Shown: piece after piece, positions 21,851 to 35,065 of the stretch
Position numbering within the stretch: position 1 is the first letter of the stretch
Layout: the number at the start of each line of letters is the position of its first letter
The notes under the pieces: model-generated
The model's database searches: none
The model's input: the letters and a program-made list of their open reading frames with translations, nothing else
What the model was told of the DNA's origin: nothing
Made by a program: the position numbers and the translations under genes
Assembly (NCBI GenBank): GCA_032622095.1
Contig: CP136066.1
Coordinates: forward strand, 231,016,961 to 231,080,960
Source: Siphonodentalium dalli
Taxonomy: Eukaryota; Mollusca; Scaphopoda; Gadilida; Siphonodentaliidae
Direction of reading: 5' to 3'
DNA: 64,000 bases

Positions 21851-22212
21851 TAACCTGTCCACCGGAAGAAGGTTCCGATGCCACGCCAGTAGTATCTGAA
21901 CAGCAACTCCGCAATGAAATACAAAGAAAGAATGTGGCATACAAGCGCCAGGACCAGGCTAATGGACGCCAGGGATTCAATCTCAAGGTCGACTATTACC
22001 TCGAGCTCCGTGAGGCCCAGCAGAACCGCTGCATGGCGTGCGAGATTGAGCTGCTCCGGTCCTTCCAACACAAAGACACACAGCAGTTTAGTGTTGACCG
22101 GCTGGATAACAAAGGGCACCGCAGAGGAAATGTGGGGCTGACCTGTCTAGAGTGCAACCGAAAACGAGGGGCTGTAGCACAGCGTCTAGTCCTTCTAGCA
22201 GTTCCTACATAA
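21851..22212 (+). pseudogene. HNH endonuclease domain, C-terminal to the helicase
   Basis: The frame is open from 21790 to 22212 and covers helicase motif VI, a linker and an HNH domain. NRCMACEIELL near 22025-22057 gives the first zinc CxxC, FSVDRLDNKGHRRGNVGL (about 22087-22140) the catalytic DR-D--GH--GNV part, and TCLECNRKRG (about 22141-22170) the second CxxCN. All hallmark residues are present. HNH domains cut DNA; in this element it could act in excision, integration or homing, which is inference. The frame loses recognisable sequence after KRG, where it meets the integrase coming from the other strand. Confidence 0.7.
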
Positions 22213-22700
22213 CTATCTGGTGGCATATGGGTGTCGGGAGGCACTACAAGCACCTCTTCCCGGACAAATCCGTGTGCTGGCCCATCCACTAAATAGTAGA
22301 GCACAAGCTCGTCGGGCTTGGTGACAGAGCGTTCAAGTCGGTACATCTGGATGGACCACACAGGGCCAGTTGCGCGTCGGCGGCCCCATTCCAGCTCGCC
22401 AGGCTGGTAGAGGTAACGAACGCCCACTCGCGAGGGAAGTTTTTGCTCTTTGAGCCCCGTCGGGCGACCTGGAACCGCAGAAGATGGAGTTTGTGTCAAC
22501 AACGACTTTATCTTGATGGCATCAGAAGGCCTTTTCCCGGTCAGACGAGTCACTTCATTGTTCAGAGCCGATACAACAGCGGGCAGCCGAGCGACCCATT
22601 CAGTCGACCTTTGGCCGGCGGGAAGCTTCATCTCCTGGGCGTATTGGTGCCCAAACAACCGATGCCAGGGTCTGGTTGAAGCGCTCTCGGTGGACATCCA
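22200..22700 (-). pseudogene. Retroviral-type (rve) integrase, C-terminal fragment
   Basis: The minus strand reads RERFNQTLA at about 22688-22662, the last motif of the DDE integrase core with its catalytic Glu. A frameshift follows at once, and the product goes on as HRLFGHQYAQEM, RSTEWVARLPAVVSALN and a C-terminal part with GVRYLYQPGELE and GFVREEVLVVPPDT, like a chromo/SH3-type integrase tail. The first two catalytic Asp residues would lie further right, beyond 22.7 kb, and were not found, so the gene is truncated. It converges tail-to-tail with the HNH fragment. Confidence 0.75.
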
Positions 22701-22710
22701 CACGTCCCCG

Positions 22711-23107
22711 TCTCACCTCCCCATGGTTATGTCCAGGGGTGGTATGGTGTGGGGTCCTTATTGGCCTTACCCAGTTATTGGTCTGCCCGTTCCCTGATCG
22801 CTATCAAACCAGAATAATGTATTATTTGATGGATAACTTTTTGTATTCGTCTCGCTGTGCCTCTGATAAGAAGCCAGTGTTTCTTGCTATAACAAGTATC
22901 TTTCAGTGAACAGGGATCAAAGTGACAATGTATCAAGCCCAAGCCATTTGAATCAGTTGAGTGTCCGTATGTTCAGTGAAAACTATCAATTGTGTTTCAA
23001 ATAAAATGACTAAAAATGTTTGAAATTTCGGTTATTATGTAGTTTAACTGAAAATTGCAGGTAGTATATATAATAACTGACGGAAACAGATATTATTTTA
23101 TGTACAT
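22711..23107. other. Sequence between two elements
   Basis: The first part may hold the missing right end of the polymerase element. No gene recognised. Confidence 0.35.
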
Positions 23108-26100
23108 ATAGTCCAGGAGATCGGGAGGTAGTGTTGCTCATATTGACGGACAAGCTGCGACCATGTTATTTTTAATGTTTTAGGTATGGTAATGAAAAAA
23201 AATTATGATAGCAAGAACAAATTTGTAGCCTTCTTTGGTTTTTGCGATTTTTTGGGCATTTTTCTAAGTTCTTAGCCCAAATTAAAAAAAAAAAAATTTC
23301 AATTGTAACCATTTCATTTTAGTATGATTTTGGTGATTAAGTTGAATAGTTATTGTGTTAATAATGTTAAATAACTAATTGTGCTAAAAAAAATTGAAGA
23401 ATGTTTTTTTTTGTTTTTTTTTTTTACCATTTAAATTTTGTTCTTTATGCAAAATCGTCCAAATTGCAACCATTTCATCTTAGTATGATTTTAATGGTTA
23501 AATTCGCCATTAATTATTTTTATAGTGTTAAATAATTTACAACTTGTCTTCTACAATGTTTTTAAATGGATTTAAGAAGGTTTCTACTTGTTTTCTAAGT
23601 TGAGGGGGGGGGGGTCTAATTCAAATCCAATTAAACATTGTACTGTTCAAAATTAGATCAATTTCTTAAGGGGTATGGTAGATATACGTAACTTGTTTTC
23701 AAAACTTATACATATGCTTTTCTATCATGTGCGTTATGCACTCGAGTCGGATTTTACAAATTAAATTATGATGAAAAATCCTGAATTTTGGGTGTGATCA
23801 CATTTGTGGTCATAATATTCCCATTAGAGAGTGGATGGACTTAGGGCATGCGACACTGTGTAGCACTGTGCAGTATAGATGTATATGACAAGCATGACAT
23901 GGGACATTAGTATCTTTCTACCAAACTGTGCTTCCAGAGTTATCAGGAATAGAGTATCGGTGTTATTTCTTACCCAAATAATTTTTTAAACGGGGTATGT
24001 GGGTTAACGGACCACTGGGAGATAATAGGATGTCCAATGACTCCTATATTTCTATTGTATCACAGTAAGGCTGTTTTTGTAAAATTGGCGAGGTTTACAC
24101 GATCAAAGTTCTATTTTCTTTACAATATGTTACAAGCAACTAATTATATATAGTTACGCTTCTTGAATTTGTGTAGGGAAACTCGAGTCAGCATAACAAA
24201 AAAATCTGGCTGCTGATTGGTTGATTATCATTAAGGGAAATATGGAAGGGGTCTGGATATTTTTATGCTGCTGATTTATGTGCAGTAAATGGGGTAATTG
24301 TAGAAAAGCAAGATTATCGTTTAAAAAAAAATACCGAAAAGGTCGTGTTTGTTGTCACATACTCGTGCAACGGATGACGTTCTAAGGAAAAATTGACCAC
24401 TTGAAGTTCAAATAGGCTTAACCCATGGCCGGACTTTTAGTTAACACTGTCATCTATGGAAAATAATTAGGTGTTTGTAACCTATAGATACGAAGCTTCG
24501 GTACATTAATTATTATTCATATATTACTATATTTAAATCAGATGTATGCATGCAGTCGGCGTCGAAACAAAAACACGAATGTACCGATTATTCGTGACAT
24601 TCAAGTTAAATGTTCAATAATAGAAAATTATACTGTGACTGCTTCATTCAACATGAAGTTAATCAAGGTGTATCGTTATTAATAACAGTATACAGTAATA
24701 TCGAAATAAGAAGAATCATGTGGCCCTGGGTACTTATCCCCCAGCGCTGTGGCAAAAAAATTGACAATGTATTCTTAAACCCAAACCTGTGACGGTTTTT
24801 CATCCAATGTACCGAAGCTTCGTGCCATGTACCTAAGCTTCGTGACGTGTCAGAACTCCAGGAATATACCACCACATGACATCATATGGCCCCGATAACA
24901 AACGTTGAATGGTGACCAGAAACCCGGATATTAATAATTTCAGATCATAATTAGCATCGATATTAACACATCGAGGAATATGTCATAATGACACACTAAA
25001 TTACACCCACCCCTATATAACTGCTCCCTCTCTGACACAGGGCTACATGCAAGAAGATTATCGATGTCTACTTAATGAGACTATACAGTTCTGTCAAAAT
25101 CTGGTGAAAAATGTGACCTCGCATCGTTAACCCCAAATCTGTGGCGATTTTTCATCCAATTTACCGAAGCTTCGTGACACGTACCGTGAAATGGCATCAA
25201 ACGTTGAATGGTCACCATACACTTCGATATCAGTCATTTCAGATCGTAACTATCATAGAAATATATATTAATCCATGGTGTAATTATGTCAAAATGACAC
25301 ACTATATTACACCCACCCTATATAACTGCTTTACTTCAGCCCTGACACAGTGCTACATACAAGACGTTTATCCATGTCTACTTAATGAAAGTATATAGTT
25401 CTCTCGAAATCTGGCGACAAATGTGACCTTGCATCATTAACCCCAAATCTGTGGCGGTTTTTCATCCTATGTACTGAAGCTTCGTGACATGTACCGAAGC
25501 TTCGTGACATGTCAGAACTCCAAGAATATACCCCATCGGGACATCAAATGGTATCAAACGTTGAATGGTCACCAGAAATCTCGATATTAGTCATTTCAGA
25601 CCATAATTAGCATAGCATTATATATTAACCCATCGAGAAATACGTCAACATGACACACTATATTACACCCACTCCTATATAACTGCATCCTCCCTGACAC
25701 AGGCTGCATATAAAAAGTTGATCAATGTCTACTTAATGAGAGTATACAGTTCTGTCAAAATCGGGTGAAACAATTTGGTCTATAAATACCGCAGTATGAC
25801 ACGTTTAAGATGGACCAAAACAATAAACACATTTCAACCCAAAGATAGTTACATTTTAATTGAAAAAATAGTCCAAACATGAAAAGTTTATTTTTGCCGA
25901 TATTTATGTCAAGTTTTTGAGAGAAAAGTCCAATATTTTTGATGATGTCAGTGGTGACAATAGTAACAATTAACCATGGTACATCAGACATGTTAGTATT
26001 CAATGTATAGAAGGCAGAATAGCCAATTTTTTACATCATCCACAACTTGTAATCGATTGCAGGACATGCTGGGGCAATATTTACCATTTTCCATATTTTG

Positions 26101-26974
26101 GTGGCCATTTTGGCAGCCATTTTGAGCCAAAGTAAAAAATTTGGGTCCATTGAGTTGGAATATTCATAGGTAATCATGTGTATCACTTAAAGTAACATTG
26201 CAAAGTTATGTTCATTTCTTGTTAAAATATGACTAGAATCCCAATTGTGATGTTTTTGTGTGAAATTTTATACCGCATTCTGTAAATTCGTATTTTTGAG
26301 GGAACGGAAGGGGTTAGGATCCCAAAGAGTGCATATTGAATTGCCCCAATGATCAGTTAATATACAAAATACAAAATAAAGTCACATTACTCAACCAGTT
26401 CCAAACAGCATGAATCGATCTAGAAGATATTTGTAAAAAAAAGTAATATTTTCAACTTCCGGCGGCCATTTTGGTGGCCATCTTGGATGGTGAGTTTCAA
26501 TTTTGCCCCAATAAATGACATTATGTCTTACCTTCACGAAAATATATACATTTGTATACATTTTACAAGATATTTACCGCTATAATTTGCAAAAAAACGG
26601 ACTTAGAGTCTGGTCTGAAAAACAGCGGCCATGATGGACGCCATTTTGTCTGGAGTCTATATGGCCACTTTTTGTTCTTGTTAACATTGCTTAAAAGTTG
26701 AAGGACATAATAAGGAACAAAATGAGTGGGGAGAAGTTCCAAGCTCCCGGAATACTAGTAGATAGTACTATGACGTCGCCGGAAAATTCTTCTATTTTCG
26801 GTCGTCGGGTAGGTCAATAAAAACATGTTTTTCGCCAATTAAGCTACAAATTCACCACTGCTATCATGGATTTTCGTAATCTACATATATTTTACTGCAA
26901 AATTAGACTGGATAGCACTTGTCCGTGAAAATGAGCAACATTTGTTATTTCTTGGGGTCGATCTCCTGGACTAA
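23108..26974. mobile_element. Candidate 3.9-kb DNA element with long diverged inverted ends
   Basis: TAGTCCAGGAGATCG at 23109-23123 is the exact reverse complement of 26959-26973. Inside, TGTTGCTCATATTGACGG at 23132 pairs with 26918-26940 (2 mismatches in 23). Further in, ATGATAGCA and AATTTGTAGC (about 23194-23230) pair with about 26835-26875. So the ends form a diverged inverted repeat of at least 120 bp. If the terminal TA is the duplicated target, this is Tc1/mariner-like, but no transposase is visible. The interior is AT-rich with a triplicated block and several GGCGGCCATTTT motifs. Alternatively it is two copies of a shorter repeat in opposite orientation. Confidence 0.55.
24778..25770. 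repeat. Three tandem copies of a 310-350-bp unit
   Basis: Copies start near 24778, 25130 and 25441. Each has TGTGGCGGTTTTTCATCC (or close), then GTACCGAAGCTTCGTGACAT, CGTTGAATGGT and TTACACCCACCC with TATATAACTGC, and ends ACTTAATGAGA. GAAGCTTC is a palindrome. A TATATAA box-like site lies in each copy, but no gene follows. Confidence 0.9.
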
Positions 26975-27005
26975 TACTAACTGAAGTGTAACAACAAGCT
27001 GTCAG

Positions 27006-27240
27006 GGGATAGGATAGGATAGGATAGGATAATTTTATTTACAATATACACACATGGAAAGTACAATTACAAATAAATATAATATTGATAGACTATACAT
27101 GTATATTGCTAGGGGTGATATAGTCATGACTGACTGTCTTCCTATCACCCCAATGCTACATTTTCCATTTGGGTGCAGTTGCTTTTGAAAGAGTTTGATA
27201 TTTACGAACGAATAACCGCTTGTCGTTTTTGTCATAACTT
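27006..27240 (-). mobile_element. Possible minus-strand LINE or SINE 3' end with (TATCC)n tail
   Basis: Read on the minus strand, TTGTAAATAAAATTATCC leads into a pentamer run (GGATA)n at 27006-27031. An AATAAA signal followed by a simple-repeat tail is typical of a retroposon 3' end. The upstream 66-codon frame (27235-27035) is not recognised. The left half of this element would be its tail and the 5' part is lost. Confidence 0.45.
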
Positions 27241-27702
27241 CTTCCAGTATTTATTTATTTTATTCACATTTTATTTATTTATTTAATTAGTTGACCAATG
27301 ACATGCATCCCTCACACATTTCACATTCTAATTTATAATCTCAATTCGGGTAATCATAATTCACAAAATTTTTGAGGTGGGGTAGTCACGTATCTTTACG
27401 GTTCCGCAATACCATGTTGCAAACTTACTGCAGTCATTGTACTCACAATCATGCATCCAGGAAGTATAGATATATTCTGACCACTCGTGAACGAAGGTTC
27501 CCTTCCTATATACGACCCACACCTGAATAATAAACAGACCTGTCAGATAGGTATAACCTGTTCTTTTTCAATTAAGAAAATATGCATTAGAATAGTCTAT
27601 TATTCGTCTAGAGGGGTGTTCAGAAAAAGTAGACAAATGACCTATGAAATTTCGTCAATGAGTATTTATTAAAGCAATGATCACGGTGTAAAAACAATGA
27701 TG
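27241..27702. other. Left flank of the 45-bp array
   Basis: AT-rich, no gene recognised. The array starts abruptly after AACAATGATGCATAAAG. Confidence 0.45.
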
Positions 27703-30700
27703 CATAAAGAATGTGCATACCACATGTACCCCGGCTACATCGTCTTTATCAAAGAATGTGCATACTACATGTACCCCGGCTACATCGTCGTTGTCAAAGA
27801 ATGTTCATACTACATGTACCCCGGCTACATCGTCGTTGTCAAAGAATGTTCATACTACATGTACCCCGGCTACATCGTCGTTGTCAAAGAATGTGCATAC
27901 TACATGTACCCCGGCTACATCGTTGTTATCAAAGCATGTTCATACTACATGTACCCCGGCTACATCGTCATCGTCAAAGAATGTTCATACTACATGTAAC
28001 CCGGCTACATCGTCATTATCAAAGAATGTTCATACTACATGTACCCCGGCTACATCGTCATTATCGAAGAATGTTCATACTACATGTATCCCAGATACAT
28101 CGCCATTATCAACGAATGTTCATACTGCATCTACCCCGGCTACATCGTCGTTGTCAAAGAATGTTCATACTACATGTACCCCGGCTACATCGTCATTATC
28201 AAAGAATGTTCATACTACATGTATCCTGGATACATCGTCATTATCAAAGAAAGTTCATACTACATGTATCCCGGATACATCGCCATTATCAAAGAATGTT
28301 CATACTGCATGTACCCCGGCTACATCGTCATTATCAAAGAATGTTCATACCACGTGTACCCCGGCTACATCGTCGTTGTCAAAGAATGTTCATACTGCAT
28401 GTACCCCGGCTACATCGTCGTTGTCAAAGAATGTTCATACTACATGTACCCCGGCTACATCGTCATTATCAAATAATGTTCATACTGCATCTACCCCGGC
28501 TACATCGTCATTATCAAAGAATGTTCATACTACATGTACCCCGGCTACATCGTCATTATCAAATAATGTTCATACTGCATCTACCCCGGCTACATCGTCA
28601 TTATCAAAGAATGTTCATACTACATGTACCCCGGCTACATCGTCGTTATCAAAGAATGTTCATACTGCATGTACCCCGGTATACATGTATCCCGGCTACA
28701 TCGTCATTATCGAAGAATGAGCATTCTACATGTACCCCGGCTACATCGTCATTATCGAAGAATGAGCATTCTACATGTACCCCGGCTACATCGTCATTAT
28801 CGAAGAATGTGCATACTACATGTACCCCGGCTACATCGTCGTTATCAAAGAATGTTCATACTGCATGTACCCCGGTATACATGTATCCCGGCTACATCGT
28901 CATTATCGAAGAATGAGCATTCTACATGTACCCCGGCTACATCGTCATTATCGAAGAATGTGCATTCTACATGTACCCCGGCTACATCGTCATTATCAAA
29001 GAATGTTCATACTACATGTACCCCGGCTACATCGTCGTTATCAAAGAATGTTCATACTGCATGTACCCCGGTATACATGTATCCCGGCTACATCGTCATT
29101 ATCGAAGAATGAGCATTCTACATGTACCCCGGCTACATCGTCATTATCGAAGAATGAGCATTCTACATGTACCCCGGCTACATCGTCGTTGTCAAAGAAT
29201 ATGCATACTACATGTACCCCGGCTACATCGTCGTTGTCAAAGAATGTTCATACTGCATGTACCCCGGTATACATGTATCCCGGCTACATCGTCGTTGTCA
29301 AAGAATATGCATACTACATGTACCCCGGCTACATCGTCGTTATGCAAGAATGTTCATACTACATGTACCCCGGCTACATCGTCGTTATGCAAGAATGTTC
29401 ATACTGCATGTACCCCGGCTACATCGTCATTATCGAAGAATGAGCATTCTACATGTACCCCGGCTACATCGTCGTTGTCAAAGAATATGCATACTACATG
29501 TACCCCGGCTACATCGTCATTATCGAAGAATGAGCATTCTACATGTACCCCGGCTACATCGTCGTTGTCAAAGAATATGCATACTACATGTACCCCGGCT
29601 ACATCGTCGTTGTCAAAGAATGAGCATTCTACATGTACCCCGGCTACATCGTCGTTGTCAAAGAATGTTCATACTGCATGTACCCCGGTATACATGTATC
29701 CCGGCTACATCGTTATTATCGAAGAATGAGCATTCTACATGTACCCCGGCTACATCGTCATTATCGAAGAATGAGCATTCTACATGTACCCCGGCTACAT
29801 CGTCATTATCGAAGAATGAGCATACTACATGTACCCCAGCTACATCGTCATTATCAAATAATGTGCATACTACATGTACCCCGGCTACATCGTCATTATC
29901 AAAGAATGTTCATACTACATGTACCCCGACTACATCGCCATTATCAAAGAATGTTCATACTACATGTACCCCGGCTACATCGCCATTATCAAAGAATGTT
30001 CATACTACATGTGCCCCGGCTACATCGCCATTATCAAAGAATGTTCATACTACATGTATCCCGGCTACATCGCCATTATCAAAGAATATGCATACTACAT
30101 GTACCCCGGCTACATCGTCATTATCAAAGAATGTTCATAATATACTTACCCCGGCTACATCGTCGTTGTCAACGAATGTGCATACTACATGTACCCCGGC
30201 TACATCGTCATTATCAAAGAATGTTCATACTACATGTACCCCGGCTACATCGTCGTTATCAAAGAATGTTCATACTACATGTACCCCGGCTACATCGTCA
30301 TTATCAAAGAATGTTCATACTACATGTACCCCGACTACATCGCCATTATCAAAGAATGTTCATACTACATGTACCCCGGCTACATCGTCATTATCAAAGA
30401 ATGTTCATACTACATGTACCCCGGCTACATCGTCATTATCAAAGAATGTTCATACTACATGTACCCCGGCTACATCGTCATTATCAAAGAATGTTCATAC
30501 TACATGTACCCCGGCTACATCGCCATTATCAAAGAATGTTCATACTACATGTACCCCGGCTACATCGCCATTATCAAAGAATGTTCATACTACATGTACC
30601 CCGGCTACATCGCCATTATCAAAGAATGTTCATACTACATGTACCCCGGCTACATCGCCATTATCAAAGAATGTTCATACTACATGTACCCCGGCTACAT

Positions 30701-31323
30701 CGCCATTATCAAAGAATGTTCATACTACATGTACCCCGGCTACATCGCCATTATCAAAGAATGTTCATACTATACTTACCCCGGCTACATCGTCGTTGTC
30801 AAAGAATGTTCATACTACATGTACCCCGGATACATCGCCATTATCAAAGAATGTTCATACTACATGTGCCCCGGCTACATCGTCGTTATGAAAGAATGTT
30901 CATACTACATGTACCCCGGCTACATCGCCATTATCAAAGAATGTTCATACTATACTTACCCCGGCTACATCGTCGTTGTCAAAGAATGTTCATACTACAT
31001 GTACCCCGGCTACATCGCCATTATCAAAGAATGTTCATACTATACTTACCCCGGCTACATCGTCGTTGTCAAAGAATGTTCATACTACATGTACCCCGGA
31101 TACATCGCCATTATCAAAGAATGTTCATACTACATGTACCCCGGCTACATCGCCATTATCAAAGAATGTTCATACTATACTTACCCCGACTACATCGTCA
31201 TTATCAAAGAATGTTCATACTGCATGTACCCCGGCTACATCGTCATTATCAAAGAATGTTCATACTGCATGTACCCCGGCTACATCGTCGTTATCAAAGA
31301 ATGTTCATACTGCATGTACCCCG

Positions 31324-33155
31324 GTATACATGTATCCCGGCTACATCGTCATTATCGAAGAATGAGCATTCTACATGTACCCCGGCTACATCGTCATTAT
31401 CGAAGAATGAGCATTCTACATGTACCCCGGCTACATCGTCATTATCGAAGAATGTTCATACTACATGTACCCCGGCTACATCGTCGTTGTCAAAGAATGT
31501 TCATACTGCATCTACCCCGGCTACATCGCCATTATCAAAGAATGTTCATACTATACTTACCCCGACTACATCGTCATTATCAAAGAATGTTCATACTGCA
31601 TGTACCCCGGCTACATCGTCGTTGTCAAAGAATGTTCATACTACATGTACCCCGGCTACATCGTCGTTGTCAAAGAATGTTCATACTGCATGTACCCCGG
31701 CTACATCGTCATTATCGAAGAATGTTCATACTACATGTACCCCGACTACATCGTCATTATCGAAGAATGTTCATACTACATGTACCCCGGCTACATCGTC
31801 ATTATCAAAGAATGAGCATTCTACATGTGCCCCGGCTACATCGTCATTATCGAAGAATGTTCATACTACATGTACCCCGACTACATCGTCATTATCAAAG
31901 AATGTTCATACTACATTTGCCCCGGCTACATCGTCATTATCAAAGAATGTTCATACTATACTTACCCCGGCTACATCGTCGTTGTCAAAGAATGTTCATA
32001 CTACATGTACCCCGGATACATCGCCATTATCAAAGAATGTTCATACTACATGTACCCCGGCTACATCGCCATTATCAAAGAATGTTCATACTATACTTAC
32101 CCCGACTACATCGTCATTATCAAAGAATGTTCATACTGCATGTACCCCGGCTACATCGTCATTATCAAAGAATGTTCATACTGCATGTACCCCGGCTACA
32201 TCGTCGTTATCAAAGAATGTTCATACTGCATGTACCCCGGTATACATGTATCCCGGCTACATCGTCATTATCGAAGAATGAGCATTCTACATGTACCCCG
32301 GCTACATCGTCATTATCGAAGAATGAGCATTCTACATGTACCCCGGCTACATCGTCATTATCGAAGAATGTTCATACTACATGTACCCCGGCTACATCGT
32401 CGTTGTCAAAGAATGTTCATACTGCATCTACCCCGGCTACATCGCCATTATCAAAGAATGTTCATACTATACTTACCCCGACTACATCGTCATTATCAAA
32501 GAATGTTCATACTGCATGTACCCCGGCTACATCGTCGTTGTCAAAGAATGTTCATACTACATGTACCCCGGCTACATCGTCGTTGTCAAAGAATGTTCAT
32601 ACTGCATGTACCCCGGCTACATCGTCATTATCGAAGAATGTTCATACTACATGTACCCCGACTACATTGTCATTATCGAAGAATGTTCATACTACATGTA
32701 CCCCGGCTACATCGCCATTATCAAAGAATGTTCATACTACATGTACCCCGGCTACATCGTCGTTGTCAAAGAATGTTCATACTACATGTACCCCGGATAC
32801 ATCGCCATTATCAAAGAATGTTCATACTACATGTGCCCCGGCTACATCGCCATTATCAAAGAATGTTCATACTACATGTACCCCGGCTACATCGCCATTA
32901 TCAAAGAATGTTCATACTATACGTACCCCGGCTACATCGTCATTATCAAAGAATGTTCATACTACATGTACCCCGGCTACATCGTCGTTATCAAAGAATG
33001 TTCATACTACATGTACCCCGGCTACATCGTCATTATCAAAGAATGAGCATTCTACATGTACCCCGGCTACATCGTCATTATCAAAGAATGTTCATACTAC
33101 ATGTACCCCGGCTACATCGTCATTATCATAGAATGTTCATACTGCATGTACCCCG
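31324..33155. repeat. 916-bp higher-order duplication inside the array
   Basis: The 61-bp hybrid unit with GTATACATGTAT occurs at 31324 and at 32240. The run of unit variants after each (two GAGCATTC units, then GTCGTTGTC, TGCATCTAC, TATACTTACC, and so on) is the same for about 450 bp. The spacing is 20 x 45 + 16 bp. One block was copied in tandem with its 16-bp insertion. Confidence 0.8.
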
Positions 33156-33889
33156 GCTACATCGTCATTATCGAAGAATGTTCATACTATACGTACCCCG
33201 GCTACATCGTCATTATCAAAGAATGTTCATACTGCATGTACCCCGGCTACATCGTCATTATCGAAGAATGTTCATACTATACGTACCCCGGCTACATCGT
33301 CATTATCAAAGAATGTTCATACTACATGTACCCCGGCTACATCGTCATTATCAAAGAATGTTCATACTGCATGTACCCCGGCTACATCGTCGTTGTCAAA
33401 GAATGTTCATACTACATGTACCCCGGCTACATCGTCGTTGTCAAAGAATGTTCATACTACATGTACCCCGACTACATCGTCATTATCAAAGAATGTTCAT
33501 ACTGCATGTACCCCGGCTACATCGTCATTATCAAAGAATGTTCATACTGCATGTATCCCGGCTACATCGTCATTATCAAAGAATGTTCATACTACATGTA
33601 CCCCGACTACATCGTCATTATCAAAGAATGTTCATACTGCATGTACCCCAGCTACATCGTCATTATCAAAGAATGTTCATACTGCATGTATCCCGGCTAC
33701 ATCGTCATTATCAAAGAATGTTCATACTACATGTACCCCGACTACATCGTCATTATCAAAGAATGTTCATACTACATGTACCCCGACTACATCGTCATTA
33801 TCAAAGAATGTTCATACTACATGTACCCCGGCTACATCGCCATTATCAAAGAATGAGCATTCTACATGTACCCCGGCTACATCGTCATT

Positions 33890-35065
33890 ATCATAGAATG
33901 TTCATACTACATGTACCCCGACTACATCGTCATTATCAAAGAATGTTCATACTACATGTACCCCGACTACATCGTCATTATCAAAGAATGTTCATACTGC
34001 ATGTATCCCGGCTACATCGTCATTATCAAAGAATGTTCATACTACATGTACCCCGACTACATCGTCATTATCAAAGAATGTTCATACTGCATGTACCCCA
34101 GCTACATCGTCATTATCAAAGAATGTTCATACTACATGTACCCCGGATACATCGTCATTATCAAAGAATGTTCATACTACATGTACCCCGACTACATCGT
34201 CATTATCAAAGAATGTTCATACTGCATGTACCCCGGCTACATCGTCATTATCAAAGAATGTTCATACTACATGTACCCCGGATACATCGTCATTATCAAA
34301 GAATGTTCATACTACATGTACCCCGGCTACATCGTCATTATCAAAGAATGTTCATACTACATGTACCCCGACTACATCGTCATTATCAAAGAATGTTCAT
34401 ACTACATGTACCCCGGCTACATCGTCATTATCAAAGAATGTTCATACTGCATCTACCCCGACTACATCGTCATTATCATAGAATGTTCATACTACATGTA
34501 CCCCGACTACATCGTCATTATCAAAGAATGTTCATACTACATGTACCCCGACTACATCGTCATTATCAAAGAATGTTCATACTGCATGTATCCCGGCTAC
34601 ATCGTCATTATCAAAGAATGTTCATACTACATGTACCCCGACTACATCGTCATTATCAAAGAATGTTCATACTGCATGTACCCCAGCTACATCGTCATTA
34701 TCAAAGAATGTTCATACTACATGTACCCCGGATACATCGTCATTATCAAAGAATGTTCATACTACATGTACCCCGACTACATCGTCATTATCAAAGAATG
34801 TTCATACTGCATGTACCCCGGCTACATCGTCATTATCAAAGAATGTTCATACTACATGTACCCCGGATACATCGTCATTATCAAAGAATGTTCATACTAC
34901 ATGTACCCCGGCTACATCGTCATTATCAAAGAATGTTCATACTACATGTACCCCGACTTCATCGTCATTATCAAAGAATGTTCATACTACATGTACCCCG
35001 GCTACATCGTCATTATCAAAGAATGTTCATACTGCATCTACCCCGACTACATCGTCATTATCAAA
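33890..35065. repeat. 585-bp (13-unit) higher-order repeat, two copies
   Basis: Both copies start at the rare variant ATCATAGAATG (33896 and 34481) and carry the same order of 13 unit types. The only difference I noted by eye is GACTAC to GACTTC near 34965. So this duplication is among the youngest events in the array. Confidence 0.85.

Larger units (their letters stand above)
18788..22710. mobile_element. Decayed large DNA element: PolB, SF1 helicase, HNH, integrase
   Basis: A 3.9-kb block of GC-richer sequence unlike the AT-rich flanks. The plus strand holds, in order, a SAP-like leader, a family-B DNA polymerase palm, SF1 helicase motifs and an HNH endonuclease domain; the minus strand holds the end of a retroviral-type (rve) integrase. 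The two sets converge near 22.2 kb. Self-synthesising transposons of the Polinton/Maverick kind, and related virus-like elements, also pair PolB with an rve integrase, but the fused helicase and HNH are not part of a typical Polinton. Capsid, ATPase and protease genes were not seen. Frameshifts and stops throughout show it is dead. Terminal repeats were not found, so the ends are only limits of recognisable coding sequence. Confidence 0.7.

Noticed and set aside
21996-22703. A full 235-residue integrase gene
   Set aside because: The frame starts out of frame with the conserved RERFNQTLA part and ends by running antisense through the HNH domain; only the middle is integrase, so I call it a truncated, frameshifted fragment.
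25000-25700. Promoters at the TATATAACTGC sites
   Set aside because: They are copies of one repeat unit and no gene follows; a TATA-like string in AT-rich DNA is weak evidence.
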